From: Archangium primigenium
GTDB taxonomy: Bacteria > Myxococcota > Myxococcia > Myxococcales > Myxococcaceae
NCBI RefSeq assembly: GCF_016904885.1
Contig: NZ_JADWYI010000001.1
Location: 4,712,001-4,776,000 of the forward strand
DNA length: 64,000 nucleotides
Direction of reading: 5' to 3'
Position 1 is the stretch's first letter; every line of letters begins with the position of its first letter. Shown here piece after piece: positions 25,018 to 34,451 of the stretch. The notes beneath the pieces were generated by a model. It saw nothing but the letters and a program-made list of their open reading frames with translations. It ran no database searches and was not told the origin of the DNA. The position numbers were made by a program, and so were the translations under genes.

Positions 25018-26636
25018 AGTCCGCCGCCGAGGGCCTCGTAACGTGGGGTCCCCTCGGCGGAGGCGGGCGGGAGCATCTCCAGGGCCGCCGCCAGGGTGGG
25101 CGCCACGTCCGTGGTGCTGATCTCCCGCAGGTAGGTGCCCGGCCGCACGCCCTTGCCCGCGAAGAGCACCGGCACCAACTGGTCGTACGCGTAGGGCGCG
25201 CCGTGGTTGCTGCCGAAGGTGTCGTTGGACAGCACGTGGAAGGGCTTCACCACGTAGAGCACGTCGCCACTGCGCTGGGGGTAGTAGCCGCGCCGCAGGA
25301 GCATGGCGTAGCCCCCCACGTCCGGCATCGTGTAGAGATCATCGCTCGCCACCGCGAGGGCGATCTCCGGCTGCTGGCGCAACCAGTCGGCCGTGGCGCG
25401 GCGCACCGCCGCCGGGTCCCCCTTGCCGTCCTCGAGCGTCTTGCCGCCCAGGTACACGTCCGATTCCTCCACCGTGGCCGTCACGTCGCCGCCGAAGCGC
25501 TTGCGCAGCACCTCGGTCAATTGCTGGCCGAAGCGCGCGGGATTCACGCGCCGCGCGCCCACGCCCGCGCCCGCCCACTGCTCGGGCACCGCCGCGCCGC
25601 CATGGTCCGCGGAGATCATCACCAGCAGGTTGCCCCGGCCGCCCGCGGCCTTCTCCGCGAGGGCGATGAGATCCCCCACCGCCTTGTCCAGCCGGAACAT
25701 CGTGTCCTGCATCTCCCACGAGGTGGGCCCGTACTGGTGGTAGACGCGGTCGGTGGCGCTGAAGCTCACCCCCAGCATGTCGGGGACGTCGTCCTTGCCC
25801 AGCCCCTCGCCGGCGATGGCCGCCCCGGCCGCCTTCACGATGACGTCGAAGGACAGCGGCGAGACGGCGAAGGCGCTGTAGGACGCGGGGCCGGGCGCCG
25901 CGAGGCCTCCGGTGAGCGGGTGGGGGAACACCCGACCGAGCCCGTAGCTCTCGCCCTCCTGGGGCCGGTCATCCTCGCCGGTGTACTCGGCGCGCGGCCG
26001 GGACAGCTCCCACGTCTGGCCGTGCCAGGCACCGGGCGGCTGGGTGGTGTTGAAGTCCTTGAGCCAGCCGGGCAGCTCCTTCGCGTACCAGGTGCTGGTG
26101 ATGAACTTCCCCACGGTGTCGTCGAACCAGTAGGCCTGCCCGAGCCGGCCCGCGAGCGGAATGGACGAGCGGGGCTTGCCCGACAGGGCGATGGCCTTGC
26201 CCTTCTCCTGGGTGGACAGGCGCAGCCGGTCGGCGAGCGTCTCGGCGAGCAGGTTGGCCGGGCTCACGTCGTCGGTGGACAGGGGGGCCTCGAGCACGGG
26301 GTGCTCGTCGTCGGGCAGGATCCGCACGGGCTTGCCGGTGGCGCGGTCGATGACGCGGTTGTCCACGATGCCGTGCCGCCACGGGTGGGCGCCGGTGGCG
26401 AGCGTGGCGTGGCCGGCCGCGGTGCGCGGCTTGGCGTAGCCATACCGCGCGTAGGGATAGAAGGCGCCCGTGTCGAGCAGCTTGCCCAGGCCGCCCTTGA
26501 GCTGGGGCCGGTGGCGCAGCAGCACGTCCGTGCCCATGGCGTCCACGGTGATGAAGAGCGTGAGGCGGGGCGGCTTCGCCCAGGCGGGCAGGGCGGTGAG
26601 CAGCAGCAGGGACAGCAGGGGTCGAGAGAGGGCCAT
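25014..26636 (-). CDS. Secreted alkaline phosphatase-superfamily (nucleotide pyrophosphatase/phosphodiesterase-like) protein
   Basis: A 540-residue exported hydrolase. The start at 26636 gives a clean signal peptide, MALSRPLLSLLLLTALPAWA, so I prefer it to the longer open frame. The mature part begins with RLTLFITVDAMGTD, the metal-binding Asp of the superfamily. KPRTAAGHATLATGAHPW contains the Thr/Ser nucleophile region, and LLVMISADHGGAAVPEQW has the conserved DHG metal site. A further GSNHGAPYAYDQLVPVLF supplies another ligand His. It most resembles PafA-like and type I phosphodiesterase enzymes that cleave phosphate esters in the periplasm or outside. The substrate cannot be deduced, and no Pho box was recognised. 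It is convergent with nadC, and its start is 109 bp from the divergent thioesterase. Confidence 0.88.
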   Translation of the reverse strand: MALSRPLLSLLLLTALPAWAKPPRLTLFITVDAMGTDVLLRHRPQLKGGLGKLLDTGAFYPYARYGYAKPRTAAGHATLATGAHPWRHGIVDNRVIDRATGKPVRILPDDEHPVLEAPLSTDDVSPANLLAETLADRLRLSTQEKGKAIALSGKPRSSIPLAGRLGQAYWFDDTVGKFITSTWYAKELPGWLKDFNTTQPPGAWHGQTWELSRPRAEYTGEDDRPQEGESYGLGRVFPHPLTGGLAAPGPASYSAFAVSPLSFDVIVKAAGAAIAGEGLGKDDVPDMLGVSFSATDRVYHQYGPTSWEMQDTMFRLDKAVGDLIALAEKAAGGRGNLLVMISADHGGAAVPEQWAGAGVGARRVNPARFGQQLTEVLRKRFGGDVTATVEESDVYLGGKTLEDGKGDPAAVRRATADWLRQQPEIALAVASDDLYTMPDVGGYAMLLRRGYYPQRSGDVLYVVKPFHVLSNDTFGSNHGAPYAYDQLVPVLFAGKGVRPGTYLREISTTDVAPTLAAALEMLPPASAEGTPRYEALGGGL

Positions 26637-26745
26637 GAGGGGGCGGAGTCCGCCACGCCTCCTGCTCAGAAGCAACCAACAGCCTCCAACTCCCACGCGG
26701 CGTGCCTTGCGCCCGGGCCCGTGCTTGTTACGGTCGAGCGGACCG

Positions 26746-27150
26746 ATGGTCGAGGCACGCATCCGAGTCATCTACGGCGACACGGACCAGATGGGGGTCG
26801 TGTACCACGCCAACTACTTCCGCTACTTCGAGTTCGCTCGAGGCGAGTACTTCCGCGCGCGCGGCGGCAGCTACCGCGTGCTGGAGCGCGAGGAGGGCAT
26901 CCTGCTGCCCGTCATCGAGGCCACGGCGGCCTACAAATCTCCCGCGCGCTACGACGACGAGCTGCTCGTGCGCGCCCACGTGAGCGAGCTCAAGCGCGCC
27001 TCGCTCACCTTCAGTTACGAGCTGCGGCGCCAGGACGCGCCCGAGCTCCTGCTGTGCACCGGCCGCACCGTACACGCCTGCGTGGGCCGTGATGGCAAGC
27101 CCACGCGCCTGCCGCCCGCGATCGTCGAGCGGGTGCGTCAGGCCGGCTGA
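26746..27150 (+). CDS. YbgC/FadM-family acyl-CoA thioesterase
   Basis: A 134-residue single hot-dog (4HBT) domain. The diagnostic motif is GDTDQMGVVYHANYFRYFE, whose second Asp (D14) is the catalytic residue of YbgC-type thioesterases, followed by FEFARGEYFR. These enzymes hydrolyse acyl-CoA thioesters; YbgC itself is linked to the Tol-Pal envelope system in proteobacteria, but no tol genes are next to it here. The ATG at 26746 fits the family start exactly. It is followed after 52 bp by glpX on the same strand. Substrate chain length cannot be read from sequence. Confidence 0.88.
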   Translation: MVEARIRVIYGDTDQMGVVYHANYFRYFEFARGEYFRARGGSYRVLEREEGILLPVIEATAAYKSPARYDDELLVRAHVSELKRASLTFSYELRRQDAPELLLCTGRTVHACVGRDGKPTRLPPAIVERVRQAG

Positions 27151-27202
27151 ACCCCCTTCCGCCTTTCCCCGTCTTTCCCCAACCCCGAAGGAGACACCCC
27201 CG

Positions 27203-28168
27203 ATGGATCGCAACCTGGCCATGGAAGTGGTGCGCGTCACCGAGATGGCGGCCATCGCCTCCGCCCGGCTCATGGGCCGCGGCAACAAGAACGAGTCGGA
27301 TCAGGCGGCCGTGGACGCGATGCGTCGCGCCTTCGACGCCCTGCACATCAACGGCACCGTCGTCATCGGCGAGGGCGAGCGCGACGAGGCGCCCATGCTC
27401 TACATCGGCGAGCCGGTGGGCCGCCGCCAGGCGGACGACCCGGGCGTGGACATCGCGCTGGATCCGCTCGAGGGCACCAACCTGTGCGCCTACGGCCGCC
27501 CGGGCGGCATCTCCGTGGTGGCCATGGCGGACAAGGGCAAGCTGCTCAACGCCCCGGACACCTACATGGAGAAGATCGCCGTGGGCCAGCGCGCCAAGGG
27601 CGCCATCGACCTGCGCCGCAGCCCCACGGAGAACCTGCGCGCCATCGCCGAGCGCATGAAGGTCTACGTGACGGACCTCACCGTCATCATCCTCGAGCGC
27701 GAGCGGCACGTGGACCTCATCAAGGAGGTGCGGGCCGCGGGCGCGCGCATCCGCCTCATCGAGGACGGGGACGTGGCGGGCGCCATCGCCACCTGCTTCG
27801 AGGACACGGGCGTGGACGTGCTCATGGGCACCGGCGGCGCGCCCGAGGGCGTCATCGCCGCGGCGGCCGTGCGCTCGGTGGGCGGGGACATGCAGGGCCG
27901 GCTCGTGCCGCGCAACGACGAGGAAGTGGCGCGCGCCCGGCGCATGGGCATCACCGACATGTCGAAGATCTACACCGCCGAGGAGCTGGCCAGCGGCGAC
28001 GTGATGTTCGCCGCCACGGGCGTTACCACTGGCGACTTCCTGCGCGGTGTGCGCTTCTTCGGCGGCGGGTGCGAGACGCACTCGGTGGTGATGCGCAGCA
28101 AGTCCGGCACCGTGCGCTTCATCCAGTCCCGCCACAAGTTCGACAAGAAGCCCGGCTACAACCTCTAG
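27203..28168 (+). CDS. glpX: Class II fructose-1,6-bisphosphatase
   Basis: A 321-residue GlpX-type enzyme that hydrolyses fructose-1,6-bisphosphate to fructose-6-phosphate, the key irreversible step of gluconeogenesis. It opens MDRNLAMEVVRVTEMAAIAS. Motifs visible are GRGNKNESDQAAVDAMR, the metal-binding VIGEGERDEAPMLYIGE, DPLEGTNLCAYG, and LMGTGGAPEGV. The C-terminal segment VTTGDFLRGVRFFGGG is also typical. A GAAGGAGAC ribosome binding site sits 8-15 bp upstream of the ATG. Myxobacteria live on amino acids and lipids, so strong gluconeogenesis is expected, and eno lies about 2 kb downstream. It is 60 bp upstream of the SRPBCC gene and may be co-transcribed with it. Confidence 0.95.
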   Translation: MDRNLAMEVVRVTEMAAIASARLMGRGNKNESDQAAVDAMRRAFDALHINGTVVIGEGERDEAPMLYIGEPVGRRQADDPGVDIALDPLEGTNLCAYGRPGGISVVAMADKGKLLNAPDTYMEKIAVGQRAKGAIDLRRSPTENLRAIAERMKVYVTDLTVIILERERHVDLIKEVRAAGARIRLIEDGDVAGAIATCFEDTGVDVLMGTGGAPEGVIAAAAVRSVGGDMQGRLVPRNDEEVARARRMGITDMSKIYTAEELASGDVMFAATGVTTGDFLRGVRFFGGGCETHSVVMRSKSGTVRFIQSRHKFDKKPGYNL

Positions 28169-28228
28169 AATCCCCGCTCGGAGTTTTCCCCTTCCGAGTT
28201 CCTCTTTCACCGCGGAGAAACACGCCCC

Positions 28229-28654
28229 ATGGCTGGCGCCACTCGCTCCATCGTCATCAACGCCCCCCCGGAGAAGCTCTTCGACGTCATCACCAACTAC
28301 GACAAGTACGGGGAGTTCTTGTCCGAGGTGAAGAAGGTCTGGACCTCGGACCGCAAGGGCAATGAGGTCAAGGTCCACTACGAGGTGGATGTCATCAAGA
28401 CCATCCGCTACACCATCCTCGTCAAGGAGGAGCGGCCCCGGCGCATGTCCTGGACCTTCGTCGAGGGCGAGGTGATGAAGGACAACCAGGGCAGCTGGGT
28501 GCTCGAGCCCGAGGGCGAGGGCCGCACCAAGGCCACCTACACGGTGGACATGGCCCTGGGCGCCCTGGTGCCCAAGGCGATCGTCAACAAGCTGACCGAG
28601 ACGTCCCTGCCCAAGATGCTCGAGGCGTTCAAGCGCCGCGCCGAGTCGACCTGA
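28229..28654 (+). CDS. SRPBCC (polyketide cyclase / Coq10-like) family protein
   Basis: A 141-residue START-fold protein. The pattern APPEKLFDVITNYDKYGEFLSEVKK at the N-terminus, a middle antiparallel sheet (VKVHYEVDVIKTIRYTILV), and a long final helix (LPKMLEAFKRRAE) are those of the Coq10/SRPBCC hydrophobic-pocket family. Relatives bind lipids or quinones; some are aromatase/cyclases. Nothing nearby suggests polyketide or ubiquinone synthesis, so I leave the ligand open. A hairpin follows the stop. Confidence 0.82.
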   Translation: MAGATRSIVINAPPEKLFDVITNYDKYGEFLSEVKKVWTSDRKGNEVKVHYEVDVIKTIRYTILVKEERPRRMSWTFVEGEVMKDNQGSWVLEPEGEGRTKATYTVDMALGALVPKAIVNKLTETSLPKMLEAFKRRAEST

Positions 28655-28680
28655 GTCACCCCCTGAGTCACCCGTTGCTG

Positions 28681-28725
28681 GGGGCCGGGGAGGGGAGGCG
28701 GGCTCCTCCCCCGGCCTGGGCCCCC
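28681..28725 (+). terminator. GC-rich hairpin after the SRPBCC gene
   Basis: GGCCGGGGAGG pairs with CCTCCCCCGGCC (one bulge) 27 bp past the stop. There is no T-run, which is common for terminators at this GC content. Confidence 0.5.
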
Positions 28726-29039
28726 TACGACCCGCAACTATCCGGAAGGCACTACTGAGACGCGCGGTGCCGCTTGCGGGGCGGACTGGCTGGATTACAA
28801 TCTGGTCAACGTTCCCCCTATTCAGAGATGGACAGCCCTGAATCCCTGGAGCGTCCCGTCGTCCCGGTCGTCGGGCGGCGGACAGGCAGGCAAGCCCCAC
28901 CGGCGGGCGCATCTCCAGAAAGGACCGAGGGCCTTATTTTGCATCTTGAAGTTCCAAGGAGCCCACGGGTGACGGGAGACCGGCAGTCGGGTGGCGGTAG
29001 GACGCAGTGGTACGTAGGCTGAGGGGAGAGACCGAACCC
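28726..29039 (+). other. Intergenic stretch with a candidate promoter
   Basis: No convincing gene. TTGCGG (28774-28779) and TACAAT (28796-28801) with a 16-bp spacer form a plausible promoter about 240 bp before the small gene at 29040. The intervening leader holds an open frame of 64 codons from 28829 with no recognisable features. A long structured leader or a small RNA is possible; neither is demonstrated. Confidence 0.35.
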
Positions 29040-29219
29040 ATGCTCGACGCCTTCATCATCGAGGAAATCAAGCGCCGGGAACGCACCCGCGACGATCGCG
29101 ATCGCCCCGTCCTGGAGATTCCCCTCCCGGGGCCCGACGACCGTCCGCGCCGCCGTTCCGACGCCGAGGACGACGAGAAGCCGCAGCGCGGCGTCATCGT
29201 CATCGACCTGCGGAGCTAG
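29040..29219 (+). CDS. Small charged protein of unknown function
   Basis: A 59-residue reading frame starting MLDAFIIEEIKRRERTR and ending QRGVIVIDLRS. A GAGGGGAGAG motif lies 8-18 bp upstream of the ATG, which supports real translation. The middle is rich in Asp, Arg and Pro and likely disordered, between two short hydrophobic or amphipathic ends. No signal peptide or known domain is seen. It converges on the ADP-ribosylglycohydrolase gene 12 bp away. I do not recognise it; small proteins of this style occur in other myxobacteria as far as I recall. Confidence 0.6.
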   Translation: MLDAFIIEEIKRRERTRDDRDRPVLEIPLPGPDDRPRRRSDAEDDEKPQRGVIVIDLRS

Positions 29220-29231
29220 CCTCCGCCGGTC

Positions 29232-30308
29232 CTATTCACCCACCTCCGGCGCGATCGTGAGCAGTTGCCGGGGATGGTAGGTGTTCCACAAGGCCCCGTC
29301 CCTGGGCCCCAGGGCGTCCAGCACGCCCTGGGACCAGTCGGAGGGAATGGCCTCCTCGCCGTGAAACGCCCCCAGCAGCGCTCCCGTGACGGCGGCGTTC
29401 ACGTCCGCATCTCCCCCCCGGTTGATGACGTCCACCAGCGCCGCCTCGAAGGTGGGCGCGTGCAGGAGCTCCCAGTACGCCAGGCGCAACGCCACGCGCA
29501 CCAGGGTGGGCTTGCGGTGCATGTGCAGCTCGGGCCAGTAGAGCTGGGGATCGTCCTGGCGCGCCGCGTCGAGGTCCTCGCGAATCGTCGCCGTGGCCAC
29601 CGAGATCTCGTAGACGAGGTCGGGCATCAGGCGGCCGAGCATGGCGCTCGCCAGGGTGAGCTCGCTCAAGGTCGCCGTGAGGAGCGAGGGGGCGTCCAGG
29701 CCCTCGCCCGCTCCGAGCGCGTGGGCGATGGAGGCGTTGAGCGTGGCGCACGCCAGCTGGCAGCGGGGATCGAAGTGGGTGAGGGCCGAGTCGGCGAACG
29801 AGGCGCGCAGGCGCGTGTCTTGATCCCGGTAGAAGTAGACGCCCAGGGGGGCGGTGCGTGCGAGGCTGCCGTTGAGCGCCACCTTGCGCCCCCCGCGCAG
29901 CCACACCCGGCGCGCCGCCAGGGCCTTGGGCAGGGAAGACTCGAGCAGCTCCGTCATCACCTCCTCGGTGAACGGGCTCATGCCCTGGGCCGAGCGCTGC
30001 CAGCGCAGGTAGTGGCGCAGTTGCTCGTTCGCGTCATAGGTGCCCAGCTCGCGCAGGCCCACGCCCAGACAGCACGCCATCTGGCCACTTTCGCCCACCT
30101 GGCCCTTCTTGAGCTCGAAGGGGCCTCCGGCGCGCAGCACCCGGTGCACGCCCTCGGCGAGCGTGGGGAAGACGGGGGCGAGGAGGTTGCGCGACTTGAG
30201 CGGCGAGCCCAGCGCGTCTCCCACCACCAGGCCCATGAGGGCGCCGCGGCCACGGGAGCGGGGGTGGGGATCGGGGGCGGCGGGGGCGATGGGGCGGCGC
30301 GGAGGCAT
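29232..30308 (-). CDS. ADP-ribosylglycohydrolase-family protein
   Basis: A 358-residue protein of the DraG/ARH fold. The N-terminal GALMGLVVGDALGSPLK and the C-terminal NRGGDADVNAAVTGALLGA hold the Gly/Asp residues that bind the two magnesium ions and substrate ADP-ribose. The N-terminal acidic signature is weaker than in DraG, so activity on ADP-ribosyl-arginine is likely but unproven. The family removes ADP-ribose from proteins, nucleic acids or small molecules. I chose the start at 30308 (MPPRRPIAPAAPDPHP) because the next upstream ATG at 30383 overlaps the divergent eno start and would leave no promoter room. No ADP-ribosyltransferase is nearby. Confidence 0.83.
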   Translation of the reverse strand: MPPRRPIAPAAPDPHPRSRGRGALMGLVVGDALGSPLKSRNLLAPVFPTLAEGVHRVLRAGGPFELKKGQVGESGQMACCLGVGLRELGTYDANEQLRHYLRWQRSAQGMSPFTEEVMTELLESSLPKALAARRVWLRGGRKVALNGSLARTAPLGVYFYRDQDTRLRASFADSALTHFDPRCQLACATLNASIAHALGAGEGLDAPSLLTATLSELTLASAMLGRLMPDLVYEISVATATIREDLDAARQDDPQLYWPELHMHRKPTLVRVALRLAYWELLHAPTFEAALVDVINRGGDADVNAAVTGALLGAFHGEEAIPSDWSQGVLDALGPRDGALWNTYHPRQLLTIAPEVGE

Positions 30309-30327
30309 GGAGCGGGCGGCAGTGTAG

Positions 30328-31686
<1,359 letters not shown>

Positions 31687-31734
31687 TCCCGAGGCACCCC
31701 CACACCCCCGACCCTCCGAGAGCGAGCCCGCGCC

Positions 31735-32523
31735 GTGTCCGACAAGACTCCCCGCATCCTGGTCTCCAACGACGACGGCTACTTCTCGGAGGGTCTGCGC
31801 GCCCTGGTGGACGCGGTGTCCCCGCTGGGCGAGGTGTGGGTGGTGGCGCCGGATCGCGAGCAGAGCGCGGCCTCGCACGCCATCTCGCTCTGGCGCCCCC
31901 TGCGCATCACCCCGGTGCGCGAGCGCTGGTTCGCCGTGGATGGCACGCCGGCGGACTGCTCGTATCTGGCGGTGCACCACCTCATGAAGGATGCTCGGCC
32001 CCGGATCATGGTGTCCGGCATCAATCACGGGGCCAACCTGGCCGATGACGTCAACTACTCGGGGACGGTGGCGGCCGCCCGCGAGGCGGCGCTGCTGGGC
32101 ATCCCCAGCATCGCGTTCAGCCTCGTGTCGCGCCCGCCGTTCGACTTCCGGCCCGCGGCGCGCTTCGCCCGCTCGCTGGTGGCCGCGGCGCTCGCCCAGC
32201 CCGCCTTGCCCCCGCGCATGCTCCTGAGCGTCAACGTGCCCCAGGGCGAGCCCACCGGCTACGCCATCACCCGTCTGGGCCGCCACTCCTACGGCTACGA
32301 CGTGGTGGAGAAGGAGGATCCGCGCGGCCGCAAGTACTACTGGATCGGCGGCACCTCCTATCAACACGAGGACCTGCCCGGCAGCGACTGCAACGCCGTG
32401 CACTTCGACCGCCGCATCTCCGTCACGCCGCTCAACTTCGAGCTCACGGATCTCCAGGCGCTCCAGGCGCTGGAGCGCTGGACGCTCGAGGGCTTCGCGG
32501 GCGCGGGCAGGGGGGGGGATTGA
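31735..32523 (+). CDS. surE: 5'/3'-nucleotidase SurE
   Basis: A 262-residue stationary-phase survival phosphatase that removes phosphate from nucleoside monophosphates and short polyphosphate using a divalent metal. The N-terminal signature ILVSNDDGYFSEGLRAL holds the metal-binding DD pair, followed by VVAPDREQSAASHAISL and VSGINHGANLADDVNYSGTVAAA with Asn/His contacts. The start is the GTG at 31735, giving MSDKTPRILVSNDDG. It overlaps the TTG start of the LysM/M23 gene by 4 bp, so the two are translationally coupled; surE is also near nlpD in gamma-proteobacteria (there with pcm and rpoS). Confidence 0.95.
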   Translation: MSDKTPRILVSNDDGYFSEGLRALVDAVSPLGEVWVVAPDREQSAASHAISLWRPLRITPVRERWFAVDGTPADCSYLAVHHLMKDARPRIMVSGINHGANLADDVNYSGTVAAAREAALLGIPSIAFSLVSRPPFDFRPAARFARSLVAAALAQPALPPRMLLSVNVPQGEPTGYAITRLGRHSYGYDVVEKEDPRGRKYYWIGGTSYQHEDLPGSDCNAVHFDRRISVTPLNFELTDLQALQALERWTLEGFAGAGRGGD

Positions 32524-33380
32524 GGTCGGGGCGGGCGGCGGCCCGCTGGGCGCGCTCCGGGTGGCTCGTGCCGCTCGCGCTGCTCGCGTCCACCGGGTGC
32601 GCGCTCACGTCGTCCTCGCTGGGCGGCGCCTCCGCCATTCCCACCGACGGGCAGCCCCTGGTGCTCGGCGAGCTGCGCGAGCCCCACGCCGAGCCGGAGC
32701 TCATCGCCCTGCGACACACCGTGGCGCCGGGCGAGACGCTCTACCGCATCGCCCTCAACCACGGCGTGAGCGTGGAGGCCCTGGCCTCGGCCAACGGCAT
32801 CGACGATCCCCGCTCGCTCTCCGTGGGGCAGGAGCTCATCATCCCCCACGCGGAGCTGCGGCCCGTGCCCGTGGCCAGCGAGTCCTCGCCCACGCCCTCG
32901 CGCGCCCCGTCGGCGTCCTCCCGGCCGGCCTCCGCGGCGCGGCCGACGGGAAAGCCCGGGGCCAAGGGCGCCGCCGCCCGGCCCGTGCCGGAGACGAAGG
33001 GCACCCTGGACTGGCCCCTGAGGGGCGTGCTGTACGCCCGCTTCGGCAAGAAGGGGCGCGAGCCCCATGACGGCATCGACCTGGCGGTGCCCGCGGGCAC
33101 GCCCGTCAAGACGGCCCAGGAAGGCGAGGTGCTGTACGCGGGGGAGCAGCGGGGCTATGGCCTCATCGTCATCGTCCGGCACTCCGAGCACCTCATCACC
33201 CTCTACGCCCACAACCGCGACCTGCGCGTGAGCACCGGCCAGAAGGTGCGGCGCGCCCAGGTCATCGCCACCGTGGGGGAGTCGGGCAAGACGAGCGGCC
33301 CCCAGCTGCACTTCGAGGTGCGGGTGGATGGCAAGCCGGTCGATCCGCTCGACTACCTGGGCCCCCTGCCCGCGTCGTGA
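32520..33380 (+). CDS. NlpD-like LysM / M23 lipoprotein
   Basis: A 286-residue cell-wall protein. A basic N-terminus, hydrophobic LVPLALLAS and the lipobox-like STGC suggest a lipoprotein anchored after Cys near residue 24. A LysM domain (HTVAPGETLYRIALNHGVS to VGQELIIP) binds peptidoglycan. A Ser/Pro/Ala-rich linker leads to a C-terminal LytM/M23 fold: HDGID supplies the HxxxD zinc ligands and LYAHN is present, but the HxH motif reads QLHFE, so the first His is replaced. Degenerate LytM domains, as in NlpD and EnvC, activate amidases rather than cut cell wall themselves, and that is my favoured role. The predicted start is TTG at 32520, overlapping the surE stop, consistent with coupled translation and the conserved surE-nlpD pairing. 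Confidence 0.87.
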   Translation: MRSGRAAARWARSGWLVPLALLASTGCALTSSSLGGASAIPTDGQPLVLGELREPHAEPELIALRHTVAPGETLYRIALNHGVSVEALASANGIDDPRSLSVGQELIIPHAELRPVPVASESSPTPSRAPSASSRPASAARPTGKPGAKGAAARPVPETKGTLDWPLRGVLYARFGKKGREPHDGIDLAVPAGTPVKTAQEGEVLYAGEQRGYGLIVIVRHSEHLITLYAHNRDLRVSTGQKVRRAQVIATVGESGKTSGPQLHFEVRVDGKPVDPLDYLGPLPAS

Positions 33381-33416
33381 ACTCCCGCCACCGTCTGGTA
33401 CTAGAGTGTGCGCCCC

Positions 33417-34430
33417 GTGAGCCGCTTTCCGCCGTTGCTCCTCCTGCCGTTGTTCGTCGCGTCGCTGCTGGCGGCCGCCCCCGTCCGGGCCGCTGACGCC
33501 ACGCCCGCGCCCCTGCGTGTCGTGCTGCTGCCCCTGGAGGCGGACGAGGGCGCCCGGGACGAGGCCGCGGGCCTCACCGCGCTCATGGTGAGCCGGCTCG
33601 CCGAGTCGCCGCGGCTGCTCGTGTCCACCGAGGCGGACGCGGAGGCGGTGCGCGAGGCGGGGGCCTGCAAGGACGGCGCGTGCGAGGACGAGGCGGCCCG
33701 CGCGCGCCGCGCCCGCTACATCATCACCGGCCGCATCGACGCCTTCGGCTCGCGCTTCCTGCTCACCACCACGCTCGTGGACGCGGAGTCCGGACAGGCC
33801 CTGAGTCGGCCGCGCATGGAGGTGGCCGCGCGCGAGGCCCTGCCGCGCGCCGCGGTGGCGCTCGCGGATCAACTCCTCGCCACGCTCGTGCCCCAGGCGG
33901 ACGCGCGCCCCGCGCCCACGCCCGAGTCCGGCGAGAAGCAGGCCCCCGGGGCCGGCTCGTTCATCGCGGGCCTCCGGGTCAACAACAGCCTCATCTCCAA
34001 CCTGTCCTCGTTCAACCCGGGCGGCGACGTGGAGCTGGGCTACCAGTTCCATGCCGAGTGGGTGGTGTTCGCCCAGGTGGGCCTCACCTACGTGTCCTCC
34101 ACCCAGGAGAACAGCAAGGGCGGCCTCAACCTGCTGCCGGGCGTGCTCGGCCTGCGCCACTACCACAACATCGAGCGGCCCCTGCGGCCCTACTGGGGCT
34201 TTGGCCTGGGCGTGCAGCTGTCCTTCGGCGAGTTCGGCATCTTCCGCCAGACGGGCGCGCTGCCCACGGTCATCGGCTTCGGGGGCCTGGAGTACCTCTT
34301 CTTCAACCACCTGGGCGTGCAGCTCGAGGTCTCCACCAACCTCGCCCAGGCCACGCTCGGCTTCGCCGATGGGGGCCTGGGCAGCGGCCTCAACCTGGAT
34401 CTCAACGCCGGCCTCGCCTGGCACTTCTAG
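33417..34430 (+). CDS. Exported protein, unknown; likely envelope beta-strand C-terminal domain
   Basis: A 337-residue protein whose GTG start at 33417 gives a good signal peptide (MSRFPPLLLLPLFVASLLAAAPVRA); the GTG at 33408 is an alternative. The mature N-terminal half (LRVVLLPLEADEGARDEAAGL to DQLLATLV) has the alternating pattern of TolB-N/ABC-binding-like alpha/beta modules that read out lists of factors (ARRARYIITGRIDAFGSRF). The C-terminal half (ELGYQFHAEWVVFAQVGLTYVSS to NLNAGLAWHF) is rich in alternating aromatic strands and ends in Phe, typical of outer-membrane beta-barrels. The next gene is a TPR lipoprotein 21 bp downstream, so they likely form an operon. No substrate is suggested. 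Confidence 0.65.
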   Translation: MSRFPPLLLLPLFVASLLAAAPVRAADATPAPLRVVLLPLEADEGARDEAAGLTALMVSRLAESPRLLVSTEADAEAVREAGACKDGACEDEAARARRARYIITGRIDAFGSRFLLTTTLVDAESGQALSRPRMEVAAREALPRAAVALADQLLATLVPQADARPAPTPESGEKQAPGAGSFIAGLRVNNSLISNLSSFNPGGDVELGYQFHAEWVVFAQVGLTYVSSTQENSKGGLNLLPGVLGLRHYHNIERPLRPYWGFGLGVQLSFGEFGIFRQTGALPTVIGFGGLEYLFFNHLGVQLEVSTNLAQATLGFADGGLGSGLNLDLNAGLAWHF

Positions 34431-34451
34431 CAGTCCCCGGAGCCTCCTCCC

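Noticed and set aside
28774-29022. 82-codon frame upstream of the 59-residue gene
   Set aside because: No ribosome binding site for the longest form and no domain; recorded only as part of the leader.
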